Shown here piece by piece: positions 27,383 to 37,235 of a stretch of 64,000 nucleotides of DNA. The first letter of the stretch is position 1; every line of letters begins with the position of its first letter. Both the position numbers and the translations under genes were made by a program. Source of the DNA: Saccharomycopsis malanga (lineage: Eukaryota > Ascomycota > Saccharomycetes > Ascoideales > Saccharomycopsidaceae); the NCBI GenBank assembly GCA_004014935.1, contig CP025324.1:1488001-1552000 (forward strand), written 5' to 3'. Under the pieces are notes generated by a model. It searched no databases. It was not told where the DNA came from and saw nothing but the letters and a program-made list of their open reading frames with translations.

Positions 27383-30301
27383 TTAGAAGATGTTATGACG
27401 GGAAGTCTCGTTAGAATTCGAGAGAAAGATGATTTTATTTTCTTTACTATCATGGACGAGGTCACGTAGTCTCGCCTTTGAAGGAGGTGGCGAAGGGGAT
27501 TTTGAATAATGGCGTACTAATCTCAAAGCAGGCGTGCTAGTCCCCATAGTGTTCAAAGACTCAAAGAAGTTGTCGTACACTGGGGAATTGAAATATGCAT
27601 TATTTTGTGGGGAGCTGGTAGATGGTTTACTAGTATTTGCATGCCTAATGGTATTGGACGATCTATTGTTAGATCTACTACTACTACTATTACTATTATT
27701 ATTAGCAATTTGATCCATCAAGGAGGATTCTATGTCAATGTTGAGAGATTTGAAGCTGTTGGTATTTTTGATGAGAATGATTTTAGAATTAGGGATGCTT
27801 TTGCGTTTCTTAGGCGAAACAGTAGGAATGGTTATTGGTTTGTTGAACAATTGAGAATCGTTATTAATCACTGGAGAGCCATTAGGGGTATTGATTTCCA
27901 TTGACGAATTACTAGAGCTTTGAAGACTAGCTTTATCAAGAGGTATAGGTTTTGGATGTTGAAGCGACAGGGTTGGTTCCTCATCCTCTTGCAATATGAT
28001 GGTATTATTACGTTTTTTCTGTTCTACAGGTAAACTAATAGTACCATATTTACCCCTTTTGATGCTAAACTCATCAGATTCCTTAGTGTTCTGGAGCTTA
28101 TTGAGATTGCCAGTACTGCTACTGGATTTATGGTATATTTCATTGAAAATCTCTTCTTCATCTTCAGAATAGTTCTTGTTGAGCCCTAAATAATCCTCCG
28201 CAAGATTATCATCGGACTGTTCAGGATATGGAGCAAAGCCATCTCGTTGACGCAACTGTTTAAAACTGGCAGCTATGGCGTCATTGATAGTTGGTTGAGA
28301 ATTGCAGGTCAATTCAATATTTTTATTAGGAGTTTTTTCAATCTTGTTAATAGGAGTTTTTTCAATATTGTTAATAGGAGTTTTTTCAATATTATTATTA
28401 AAGGCATTTTCAATATTGTTTATAGGAGCTTTTTCAATATTATTATTAAAGGCATTTTCAATATTATTATTAAAAGTATCCTCAATAGGATCTACACAAA
28501 TCTCTGGAATTAAATCTGCTGGTTTAGTTCGTGGAGATATTGGAACATTTTCCTGACTGTTTTCCATTGTATCATATTCCTCTTCACCATCAGTAGCATC
28601 ACTATCAGTATCATCGCTATCACCTTCGCTATCGCTAGCAAAATAGAATGCAGCGCTTTTGGACCGTCTTCTTGTCTCAGAGGCTTTCAAAAAGCCGCAA
28701 TCTTGTCTTGATTGGTCCTCAAAGGATCTGGAAGAGGAAATAGGCAGAGAATCCCAATTAAGTTTGAAGGAGGATAGCCTGGCTTTGAGCTGATTATTAT
28801 CTTTCGAAGAACTAACAATATTATCATGATTATAATTACTGGCAGGATAGTATTGATCATCTGTTTCTATTGAGGTGTTGAATGACACGGACTTTTCGAA
28901 TATCACGCTTCCATGCTGTGGTTTGGGCTGGGAGGTGTCTATATCGAAAGCAGGGGCAAATGTGTAGATGGGCTCTTCCTCGTTGGAAGGAGGGGTTTCA
29001 GCAGTGCTTGTAGTGGTGAGAATTGTGTTTTTTCTAGGTTTCGAAGGGGTTGTGACCAACTCAAAAGAGCTGTTTCTTTTGACATGGATATAATCCTCTG
29101 TGGGAGAATCTGCAAAAGTATCATGTTTGGTGATGTTTTTTGAGGAGTTAGAATGACGAAACACATTGAAATCAATCACTTTTTCATAGCAATAAGTCAT
29201 TTCGGCGTTGTTGACTTTTTTCAAACAAGGAAAATTGATATTACTGGCTTTTAACTTCCACATGTCATTTACGTCTGTGCTTTCATTGCTGAGGGCCTCA
29301 TTTTGTAGAAATACAAACGAACAAGGAGGGATATCAATGAATTTGTATTCCAACTCCTTGTTGACAGAATTGCTGTAGTTATTCAAGTAATTATTTATCA
29401 AGCTTCCATGAGTCATTACAAGACACAAGTTTAATTGATCCAGCTTTGGTTTTTCAGAATAGTGATCGATCAATTTACAGGCTCCGCTCAAACACCGGTG
29501 GGAAAACGAAGCTAAAGAACTCTGGTTGAAATCTCCCTGTTTACCAAACAAGTTTTTGTCCCATTCAACATCTACAGTTACGTTGTAAAGATGTGCTTGC
29601 TCTGCAAGCCATTTTTCGTTCCTACAAACCAACATTTCTTGTATCATATCGGTGCCAGCCCAGGCCGAAATGTCATGGTCCTTGTAATAATAATCGCTGA
29701 GAAAGTTGTCCATACGGATGGTGCATTTGATCTCAACACGGCAGAGCAGCTGCAAGTTGCGGATAATAAATAAAGCAGATTGCAAGCATCGTTTGTAAGG
29801 AGAAGAATGCACGATAATGTGAACACTGGACTTGTGCCCAATGCTCAACAAGCTGGCCAATTGCTTGGCTAACAAATAGCACAGCTTGTAGGACAAGTCG
29901 TTGTATTGTAAAAGACTCGAATCTATCACATCCAACGGGTCGCTGACACTGTCCTTGTCGGTCTCCATACTAATAATCCGTTCAACCAAGTCAGAAACAT
30001 AACCAATGTTCTGTTTGAACAACTTGGTAAGCACATTATAGATCTTATGTAGCTTTGTATAACCAGCATTGTTGATGGTGCCTATATACTTGTCCAAACA
30101 CTTGTGGTCAACTAGCCACTTCACCACCAACTGATACAACTGGTCATAATGATGGATATGCTGCAATTCAGCCCAATCTTCAGTACGCTTCAGCTCCAGC
30201 TCGTCATCCAATAAAACCTCCAATAGATGCAACAAATGCTCTGCCGTCAACCTGTCAGACCGCAAAGAATGACGCATCAACACAATATTGTCCACTTTCA
30301 T
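27383..30301 (-). CDS. Histidine-phosphatase-superfamily protein with long disordered tail
   Basis: A 972-residue protein. The first ~340 residues fit the histidine phosphatase (phosphoglycerate mutase-like) fold: VLMRHSLRSD at residues about 7-16 with the candidate phospho-His, the middle Arg motif VHSSPYKRCLQSA, and the distal LVMTHGS. The usual RHG is RHS here, so activity is not assured. The other ~630 residues are Ser/Asn-rich with acidic runs. They include a tandem repeat of about 12 residues (variants of NNNIEKAPINNIENAF), encoded at about 28300-28480. No membrane segment is seen. The upstream region carries three CACGTG-like sites 10 bp apart, about 345-370 bp before the start. Substrate unknown. 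Confidence 0.75.
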   Translation of the reverse strand: MKVDNIVLMRHSLRSDRLTAEHLLHLLEVLLDDELELKRTEDWAELQHIHHYDQLYQLVVKWLVDHKCLDKYIGTINNAGYTKLHKIYNVLTKLFKQNIGYVSDLVERIISMETDKDSVSDPLDVIDSSLLQYNDLSYKLCYLLAKQLASLLSIGHKSSVHIIVHSSPYKRCLQSALFIIRNLQLLCRVEIKCTIRMDNFLSDYYYKDHDISAWAGTDMIQEMLVCRNEKWLAEQAHLYNVTVDVEWDKNLFGKQGDFNQSSLASFSHRCLSGACKLIDHYSEKPKLDQLNLCLVMTHGSLINNYLNNYSNSVNKELEYKFIDIPPCSFVFLQNEALSNESTDVNDMWKLKASNINFPCLKKVNNAEMTYCYEKVIDFNVFRHSNSSKNITKHDTFADSPTEDYIHVKRNSSFELVTTPSKPRKNTILTTTSTAETPPSNEEEPIYTFAPAFDIDTSQPKPQHGSVIFEKSVSFNTSIETDDQYYPASNYNHDNIVSSSKDNNQLKARLSSFKLNWDSLPISSSRSFEDQSRQDCGFLKASETRRRSKSAAFYFASDSEGDSDDTDSDATDGEEEYDTMENSQENVPISPRTKPADLIPEICVDPIEDTFNNNIENAFNNNIEKAPINNIENAFNNNIEKTPINNIEKTPINKIEKTPNKNIELTCNSQPTINDAIAASFKQLRQRDGFAPYPEQSDDNLAEDYLGLNKNYSEDEEEIFNEIYHKSSSSTGNLNKLQNTKESDEFSIKRGKYGTISLPVEQKKRNNTIILQEDEEPTLSLQHPKPIPLDKASLQSSSNSSMEINTPNGSPVINNDSQLFNKPITIPTVSPKKRKSIPNSKIILIKNTNSFKSLNIDIESSLMDQIANNNSNSSSSRSNNRSSNTIRHANTSKPSTSSPQNNAYFNSPVYDNFFESLNTMGTSTPALRLVRHYSKSPSPPPSKARLRDLVHDSKENKIIFLSNSNETSRHNIF
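28300..28480 (-). repeat. In-frame minisatellite within the phosphatase-like gene
   Basis: TTTTTTCAATATTGTTAATAG-like units of 36 bp and variants (pieces AGGAGTTTTTTCAATA and AAAGGCATTTTCAATA) repeat about seven times, preserving the reading frame and coding for Asn-Ile-Glu-rich repeats. Confidence 0.85.
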
Positions 30302-31750
30302 GGCCCACCAATTATTTCACAGACTGTCTGCTAAACGAGCCAGGCGAACCATGCGCCCTGCGGAATTTCAAATATATATATATGAATATTTCTATATTGA
30401 GAAAACAGTCGGCTCGGATCGGTGTTCCCTCAAATAAAGACGTCTATTGTTCAAACGTACAACTCTCGTCAAAAATACAAGTCAAAATCGCAATCTACAA
30501 CTGAATAAATTAAAGCTTATTATTCATTCCATACCGAATCTTATCATTATGCCCCTACATAATACTAACACCACCATCATGATCCGCTCCCGCGAAAAGA
30601 AAATTTTGCCTTTCACATGCCTATTTTAACGTGCCGCGTGACACGCACGTGGACGCACGTGAACGCAGGTGACAGGTGTGACGTATGGGCGAGACAATAT
30701 AACCACATTGTTCTTTTGGTCAGTGAATTGTTCTTGTCTATTTATAGTGGCTTAGAAGGCGTAGATGGTATATGAACTGTAATTCGATGCGGATATAGTG
30801 TGCGGCCATATCGCGCGGCCATAACACTCGTGGCAAGCTATTACAGTTTAATAAACAGAATCCTTAGCATGGCCCAATTCCAGTTTAATAGACAAAATCC
30901 CTAGCTTGCCCGAGTAAATGCGCTCTTTCAATTTTGATGCTGTACAGTAACGTAGCACACTGTTCACATGTATTTTACACTCGTTTCAGTACTTTTGGAC
31001 TTGCCACTTTCGCCTCAACCCGACACATTCACCTAAGGTAAAACATTTTACTCAGGATAGCCTGCTTTAGCCCTCGGTCAATTGGCTTCCCCACCCACAT
31101 ACGAAACGAAACAGCTTTATTTCAGGCAAATCGCGTATATTCTGATTATAATAAACTGCTGTCAGAAGATGCAGCTTAATGCAACAATATGTTGCTTTAT
31201 GACATGTCGGTGTGATTTATACATACTATGTATGCCAGTGTGATATTTACATCATCACGTGAGGCGTAAAGTCTGCCACACCTGTCATTATGCAAGGAGA
31301 TGTATTAGTATGCGCTTGGTGGATGATTGAAGCATATATAAAAACCACCTATTGAAAAGCCATATTTTTCAGATTTTGTAGAGATGTATACAGGACAATA
31401 AGTCTTTATGTGACAATTGCTAATAAGCATTGGTGGCCGCGAATGTATTGTAGTGGTGGCAATGTACAACGATCCAGCAGGGTTGCTGATGTGTCTTGTA
31501 AATTCATTGACAACAGCTCCGAGAATTAAGAAGGTAGAATGAAGAGCAACAGCAAGCATCGTTAGAGCAACTGGTGGGGCACTTGCTATACGAAGAGATA
31601 TGGTATATAAGGATGTAGAGACTTGCAGCCGGTGCTACTTTAGGTGTACCGGATTGCAGTTTTATTGTTAAATCTATAGCCTCTTTGTATCTGGAACATT
31701 TCATTGTATCAGCTACTTTTAACTAATATTTCATCAATTACAGTTTTGCA
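30302..31750. promoter_or_regulatory. Divergent promoter region with tandem CACGTG sites
   Basis: CACGTG at 30646-30651 and 30656-30661 and CAGGTG at 30666-30671 form an exact 10-bp ladder of GACGCACGTG-like units. Another CACGTG is at 31256-31261. Such sites bind Cbf1 or Pho4-type bHLH factors in yeasts. A TATA run at 30372-30381 serves the phosphatase-like gene. No coding frame of note; the minus frames at 31305-31903 are not supported. Confidence 0.55.
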
Positions 31751-32752
31751 ATGCCTGTTAATGCTGCGGACCATCCAATCCCATATTTCACCTTGAACAC
31801 CGGGGCGAAGATTCCGTCTGTTGGGTTGGGCACTTTCAATTTGGTTGATAAGGACCAAGTTCATGAAAATGTTATCCATGCAATTAAGGTAGGCTATCGT
31901 CATTTTGACACAGCTGATTGGTACAGGTCAGAGGTTCAGCTTGGAGAAGCTCTTCGTGATGCTATCAAGCAAGGATTGGTCAAGAGAGAAGAGTTATTTA
32001 TCACCACCAAAGTGTGGAATGACCAACAACGATTTGCTGATTTATCGTTGGAACAATCGTTGAGAAAGTTGGGTCTTGATTATGTCGATCTATTTTTGAT
32101 TCATTGGCCAATTGCATTCCATCAAAATTATGATGACAACAACAATATGATTTCTCATCCATTACCTGAGCATTTCAAAAAGTATGAGATTTATGACTAC
32201 AGTTGGAATTTTGTCAAGACTTGGAAGCTTCTTGAAAGAACTTACAAGTCCGGTAAAGCAAAAGCAATTGGACTTTCTAACTTCACTAATAAGAAACTTG
32301 ATATTATTTTACAACATGCTACTGTGAAACCTGCAGTTAATCAGATTCAAATTAATCCTTACAATCCAGACTTTGAGACAGTTGAATATAATCAAAAACA
32401 AGGTGTGGTTGTCGAAGGATACTCTCCATTTGGATCGTTGGATGTTTCTATCCTAGAAGACCCTGCAATCAAAGAATTGGCTGACAAGAAGAACGTGTCA
32501 GCAGGTGCTCTAGTACTTAGTTGGTTGGTCGCCAGAGGTATTGTTGCATTGGCAAAAACCAGTAAACTCGAACGGATTGAAGACAATTTTAATATTATCA
32601 AGTTGGCCAAAGAAGATGTGGATCAGTTGAATCATGTTGCTGATAAAAAACAAGGTGGATCCAAAAGAACTGGCAACGATTTCTGGGTTCCTGATGATTT
32701 GTTTGACGATTCCGATTTGAAAAAATGGAACTTTGATGATGTTGATGTTTAG
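31751..32752 (+). CDS. NADPH-dependent aldo/keto reductase
   Basis: A 333-residue (alpha/beta)8 barrel reductase. The tetrad is D53, Y58, K87 and H118, in FDTADWYRSE, TKVWN and LFLIHWP. SKLERIEDN near the C-terminus forms the NADPH-binding region. Family members reduce aldehydes, ketones or sugars. The general form matches fungal xylose/glycerol-type reductases, but I cannot assign a substrate or an orthologue. Relative to most relatives it has D-W-Y instead of a small residue before the catalytic Tyr, and an acidic tail (DDSDLKKWNFDDVDV). Probably cytosolic. The start is the first ATG; length is normal. Confidence 0.9.
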   Translation: MPVNAADHPIPYFTLNTGAKIPSVGLGTFNLVDKDQVHENVIHAIKVGYRHFDTADWYRSEVQLGEALRDAIKQGLVKREELFITTKVWNDQQRFADLSLEQSLRKLGLDYVDLFLIHWPIAFHQNYDDNNNMISHPLPEHFKKYEIYDYSWNFVKTWKLLERTYKSGKAKAIGLSNFTNKKLDIILQHATVKPAVNQIQINPYNPDFETVEYNQKQGVVVEGYSPFGSLDVSILEDPAIKELADKKNVSAGALVLSWLVARGIVALAKTSKLERIEDNFNIIKLAKEDVDQLNHVADKKQGGSKRTGNDFWVPDDLFDDSDLKKWNFDDVDV

Positions 32753-32805
32753 TCTTTGATGAATGATTTTGATGATTGTGATTTTACAAGTTTGTAGAAC
32801 GTACT

Positions 32806-32844
32806 TATATATATATTATATATATTATATATATTATATATATT
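32806..32844. repeat. 9-bp tandem repeat ATATATATT
   Basis: About four perfect copies of ATATATATT in the 3' flank of the reductase gene. Confidence 0.85.
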
Positions 32845-32968
32845 TAGGATATTATATGCAATACCATATACAAACGTTCTGGAAAATCATTACATATTTT
32901 ATTGAATAGTACAAGTCCTAAACAAATTAAAAAAATTTGTAAAAAAGTAAACGTATGCTTTTAACTGA

Positions 32969-33122
32969 ATAAATATCATATATTTCGAGTACTAGACTTT
33001 GGTTTGTACAGCTGCACTTGCCTGTTCAGAATTGTTCGTCGTGGGAATCGAACCTGGGTCCCTGTTAAGTATTTTTCTCCTCTTCTAGACCACTAACTGC
33101 TGAGCCATAGGGCTTAGGGGGC
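32969..33122 (-). mobile_element. SINE copy, medium deletion form retaining the B box
   Basis: Minus orientation: ATATCATATATTTCGAGTAC, CACTTGCCTGTTCAGAATTG, the B box complement GGGAATCGAACC (33043-33054), CTCCTCTTCTAGACC and CTGAGCCATAGGGC. It keeps the head and the next ~40 bp and then jumps to the tail, a different deletion from the short form. No clear target duplication. Confidence 0.85.
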
Positions 33123-33424
33123 TTATTATTTCTTTGATCAACTGAAAAATGGCTGTTTTTTTGACATTCCAGGCACTCATGAATATTCAAGGCTGAAAAA
33201 AGAGTTTTATTGAACGAAAAATCAGCTGAATGGCGTGTTACTATTTTGCCTGCTGAATATTGACTTGACAGATGTGACTCACGAGTTGGAACTAGATTTT
33301 ATTCATAACTAGTCTAGTTAACAAGTCCATTACAGTATAAATGTGCTGGAAACATGTGATCGTAGATGTTCATAGAAAATACTAAATACCAATCAAATCA
33401 ATATATTAACAACAATACAAATTT
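33123..33424. other. Intergenic 3' flank of the acetyltransferase gene
   Basis: AT-rich. No feature seen. Confidence 0.4.
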
Positions 33425-34096
33425 CTAAAACAAATCTTTCCCGAAGATTATTGCTCCTGTAGGCTTTTCATCGCCTTTGAGTCGGCCAGCATTCTTTACA
33501 TAGCCAATACGTTCAAAGCCCAAGCTATCCCATATGCGGAGACTGCCGATATTGCTTTCAAATACTAGATTGAACACAGAATAGGTGTAGCCCAACCGGG
33601 GGGCCCACTGGAGATACGTCTTGCCCAAATTTCTGCCGATTTTGTAAGCACTTTTACGGAATTGGAAACTCACTAGAAAGCCGGCATTACAATTGTGCGA
33701 GCACCGGCCAGGATAGTTGGATTTTATATAATAAGTACCCAAGAAGAGGTTATTCCAATCCTGCTCTTCGTTTTTGAGAATAGCAGTGTCTTTGTAATCA
33801 CCAATCAACAAAATAGCAGCAAAACTCGAAAACCAGTAGTCACGGAACTGGTCTCTTGTCATTTGGTCAATATAAGGATACGTCCTGCCAATTTCGATTT
33901 CCTTGGCGAACACAGCATGGAGATGGTTTAAAAGCGATTGGCTGATCTCGTCAGCATGGTTGACAGGAAATAAAGTGGCCACAGTCTGCTCAGAGTCATT
34001 GAGAGTGACCTTTAATACCTCTGTGATTATTGGACCATGGGCTTTCTGGAACTTCTGAAGCTCCGAGGAATGTGAATCGCCATACGGAACGGCCAT
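33425..34096 (-). CDS. MPR1: Mpr1-type GNAT N-acetyltransferase
   Basis: A 223-residue protein that reads along its whole length like the Mpr1/Sigma1 acetyltransferase of S. cerevisiae Sigma1278b (229 residues). Matching stretches include RCSHNCNAGFLV, LGYTYSVFNLVFESN, IWDSLGFERIG and AIIFGKDL. Mpr1 acetylates azetidine-2-carboxylate and acts on a proline-pathway intermediate, which protects against oxidative stress. The acetyl-CoA loop is in the segment after AGFLVSFQFRKSAYKIG, where the usual R/Q-x-x-G-x-G/A appears as K-I-G-R-N-L-G. No targeting signal. The name rests on recalled similarity. Confidence 0.85.
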   Translation of the reverse strand: MAVPYGDSHSSELQKFQKAHGPIITEVLKVTLNDSEQTVATLFPVNHADEISQSLLNHLHAVFAKEIEIGRTYPYIDQMTRDQFRDYWFSSFAAILLIGDYKDTAILKNEEQDWNNLFLGTYYIKSNYPGRCSHNCNAGFLVSFQFRKSAYKIGRNLGKTYLQWAPRLGYTYSVFNLVFESNIGSLRIWDSLGFERIGYVKNAGRLKGDEKPTGAIIFGKDLF

Positions 34097-34480
34097 CTTG
34101 ATATGCTCAACTAAGCCTTGAGACTATGATACAACTTGCTGGGGTATCCAGTGTATATCAAGGATATCTGCAAGATCATGTATCGCCATGCTGAAAAACT
34201 CATCCCGAAGCATGCATGGGCTGGACTTATATATAGGAGGTGCCGGAGTCACATGACTCGCACATGACGCTGTTTTGGTAATATTTATATAGTGAAATTT
34301 ATGTATTTAGCAGAGTATGATTGGTGATGAGGAAGAAAGACGGTGGTATAGTCTGATTGAATGGGTGAGAGTTTGAAGTTGGTGCCGCGGGATAGTGTAA
34401 AATTGATCTGCGATAAGGAATTTGAGGATAAGTAATCCGAAGGACGATTTTTTCTTTTAGCCAAGTAATATTAGATAAAC
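34097..34480. promoter_or_regulatory. Divergent promoter of the acetyltransferase and NGG1
   Basis: Contains TATATATAGG at about 34230 on the acetyltransferase side. No specific factor site recognised. Confidence 0.4.
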
Positions 34481-36967
34481 ATGGGGCCACGAATTAACCG
34501 GTCCAAAAACGTACGGCTGAGGCTTTTTGCCAGCAACAGAAGAGACTCAGATAGAGAGGAGAGTCCGGGCAGTGGGATGAGGGCTATGCGGACGTCTGTA
34601 TCGCCCGCAGCGAAAGCACGGTCTCCGGAGAGACTCAATGAGAGACTCAATGAGAGTATCAAGCCCAGTATTGTGATCCAGAAGATCTTGGGCGAGGTAA
34701 GGATGTCGTATGACAAAGACAATGGGATACTCAATGGCGATTTTGTATTTGTAGACAGTTTGGATAAGCTCAGCTTGCAGACGCTTAGCAGCATGAAGAC
34801 GTTGGTGAAAACGCTTCAAAGAAGTTTGAGAGGCATATCAAATGAGGATGGGTTTTGTAGTTTGGCTGTAAAGCAAAAGTTGCTAGAGCTCTTTGATATC
34901 AACTCGTTCACAGACGCAGACTTGAGGTTTGTAGCTGCAAAAGGCAAGAAACCAGGCGATTATGGCATCACAGACAAGATAAAGCATGAAATCCAAATAG
35001 CCAATGGGCCAGAGGTTACTGTAGACGAGCACGCGCCAGCAGACGAGACGGAGAAAGAAAAAGAGTTGGAAGACGTGGGTTTGATGGGCTCGAAACATAA
35101 GCTGGTCAAACAAGAAGACAGTTATGAAGACGAGGCTCTCCGGAAAGATTCAGACAATGATAAGCGTGTAGCTCGTAATGAGGACGAAGACGAGGACGAA
35201 GAGGACGAGGACGATGAGGAGCCCATTGTCAAAAGAAGAAAAGTGGTGAAACACGAACCTGTAGATAGTATTGTTGATTCGCCAGGGGCGATTGTAAATG
35301 ATGAATCACAAGGATTGGCCACGTTCGACGCAGCCAAGTTTGGCGAGGCCACAGAACGGCTCAAGTTGTTTGTTCCTAACAAAGAGTTGGAGCAAAAGAA
35401 AGACCCAGAATATTTGAAAAAATGGTATGCTGTTCTGTCGTATCCTACAGACTATCTCCGGTCCTATCTAACAGGCGACACGCCCAATGTAGACTTCAAC
35501 CAACAAAAGGAAATCAAAAACAAGATCAATTTCAACAACTTTCTCAATTACTTGGACCATTACTACCGGCCGTTTGACGACAACGATCTTATCTTGTTGA
35601 AAAAGAAATACGTGTATTCTCCGCACTTGGACATGTTTTACGCCAACCAATTCGGCCCCAACGCCTCACACAGATCGCCGCTAGCCCTGTCCACAACCCT
35701 AAGCAACGGCTGGGCGGTCTCCAGCAACGCTTACAACCCTAAAGTGCATCCGTTTATCATTCCTAAACTAGGCAGACTCTACACCAAAGTATGGGCCGAA
35801 GAGGACGGGACAAGCAACAAACTAAGCTCCCCTTCTCCTCAGGAGTCCATCAATGCAACCGTCAAAGATAAACTTGTTCCAAAAGGATCCGGCTCTGTAA
35901 TCAGCGACAGCGTCTTAGAATCAGATGCTGTGAGCTGTGGACCGCTAGTGAGCCGGCTATTGTCCGCATTAGTTCTGAATGATTCGAATGAAGCCCCTGC
36001 AACGGTCGAGGAACACGAAGAAGACGAAGAGGACGACAAAACCGACACACTCAAGGAAGAAAACAAAGATGACGACAAATTGAGTAGCAACAATAGCGAA
36101 GATAATCTTTTTTTCCCAGATTATACAACCTCCAAAACCGCCAACTACAAGTACGATTATCCAACGTTGGAAGACCGTCTCAAACGCGAATTGAAATATG
36201 TTGGTGTGTATTTGAATTACAAGAACGAATCACAAGAATCAAAACAGAAACTTGAAAACGGAAACATGTTGGATGAAGATATCATCAACGATGGCTTTGA
36301 ACAGACCTGGATAGTCAATAAACAAGACGACGAGATCTCAAAAGAATTGAGAATACTCCAGCGACAATTGAAAGTCGTCAACTTGAAAAATAATCTCAGA
36401 AAACGCTTGCTATTCAAAAAAGTCTACCAGGAAATCTCCTTCAGAGAATTCTACAATATTTTGGAAAACTTGAACAAACAAATCGACCAGTACTACTTGA
36501 AAAAACAAAAGGTCTTGGTAAGACATCATAAAAAACATAAACGGGGAACACACGATGACTCAGGAATGGGTGGCTCTCTAAGTCATCAACAAGTCATTGA
36601 TAAAACTCTAAACTCTCTAATAGATAAACGTAGCAAATGGATAGAAAAAATCGGCCCATTGTTTGATTATAAATCTAATATCCAACTCAGAGATTATCCA
36701 GACACCCTGGTGTTTGATAACAAGATCCAACAGATAAACCAAGACAACTTTGATGAGTTTTACGAAATTTACAGCGAGTTTTATAATGACGACGATGATG
36801 ACCCGTCTGTAGACGCCTCCGATGACCTTGCCAATCTCAATTCAAACGGCATCTTGCTAGCAGAAGGCATCAAAATCAACAAGGACGAGCTCAAGTTGGA
36901 CAGCACCGAGTCTGAGTTGGATAAAAAGTTGCGCACCGTCAAAGTGAAACAAGAGGAGGATGTCTAG
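34481..36967 (+). CDS. NGG1: Ngg1/Ada3 subunit of the SAGA and ADA acetyltransferase module
   Basis: An 828-residue nuclear protein. It bridges Ada2 and the Gcn5 acetyltransferase in family members. The recognisable parts are FLNYLDHYYRPFDDNDLILLKK (shown in part as DHYYRPFDDNDL), a GPLVSRLLSAL motif, and the Ada3 C-terminal domain near residues 560-690. That domain has DDEISKELRILQRQL, a basic helix, and the NILENLNKQIDQYYLKKQ segment followed by a Lys/His-rich run. Acidic low-complexity tracts separate these parts, notably Asp/Glu at about residues 232-246 and 515-530. S. cerevisiae Ngg1 has 702 residues, so the extra length is in the linkers. The start is the first ATG. Confidence 0.85.
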   Translation: MGPRINRSKNVRLRLFASNRRDSDREESPGSGMRAMRTSVSPAAKARSPERLNERLNESIKPSIVIQKILGEVRMSYDKDNGILNGDFVFVDSLDKLSLQTLSSMKTLVKTLQRSLRGISNEDGFCSLAVKQKLLELFDINSFTDADLRFVAAKGKKPGDYGITDKIKHEIQIANGPEVTVDEHAPADETEKEKELEDVGLMGSKHKLVKQEDSYEDEALRKDSDNDKRVARNEDEDEDEEDEDDEEPIVKRRKVVKHEPVDSIVDSPGAIVNDESQGLATFDAAKFGEATERLKLFVPNKELEQKKDPEYLKKWYAVLSYPTDYLRSYLTGDTPNVDFNQQKEIKNKINFNNFLNYLDHYYRPFDDNDLILLKKKYVYSPHLDMFYANQFGPNASHRSPLALSTTLSNGWAVSSNAYNPKVHPFIIPKLGRLYTKVWAEEDGTSNKLSSPSPQESINATVKDKLVPKGSGSVISDSVLESDAVSCGPLVSRLLSALVLNDSNEAPATVEEHEEDEEDDKTDTLKEENKDDDKLSSNNSEDNLFFPDYTTSKTANYKYDYPTLEDRLKRELKYVGVYLNYKNESQESKQKLENGNMLDEDIINDGFEQTWIVNKQDDEISKELRILQRQLKVVNLKNNLRKRLLFKKVYQEISFREFYNILENLNKQIDQYYLKKQKVLVRHHKKHKRGTHDDSGMGGSLSHQQVIDKTLNSLIDKRSKWIEKIGPLFDYKSNIQLRDYPDTLVFDNKIQQINQDNFDEFYEIYSEFYNDDDDDPSVDASDDLANLNSNGILLAEGIKINKDELKLDSTESELDKKLRTVKVKQEEDV

Positions 36968-37057
36968 TTGTAGAAACCGTATATTAGTTGATATACATGT
37001 ATTATAAGTTGATACTATATTGTAAGCGTTTGTGGGCCGTACCTATTTATCAGAGCC

Positions 37058-37222
<165 letters not shown>

Positions 37223-37235
37223 CTTCCCCCGTCAA

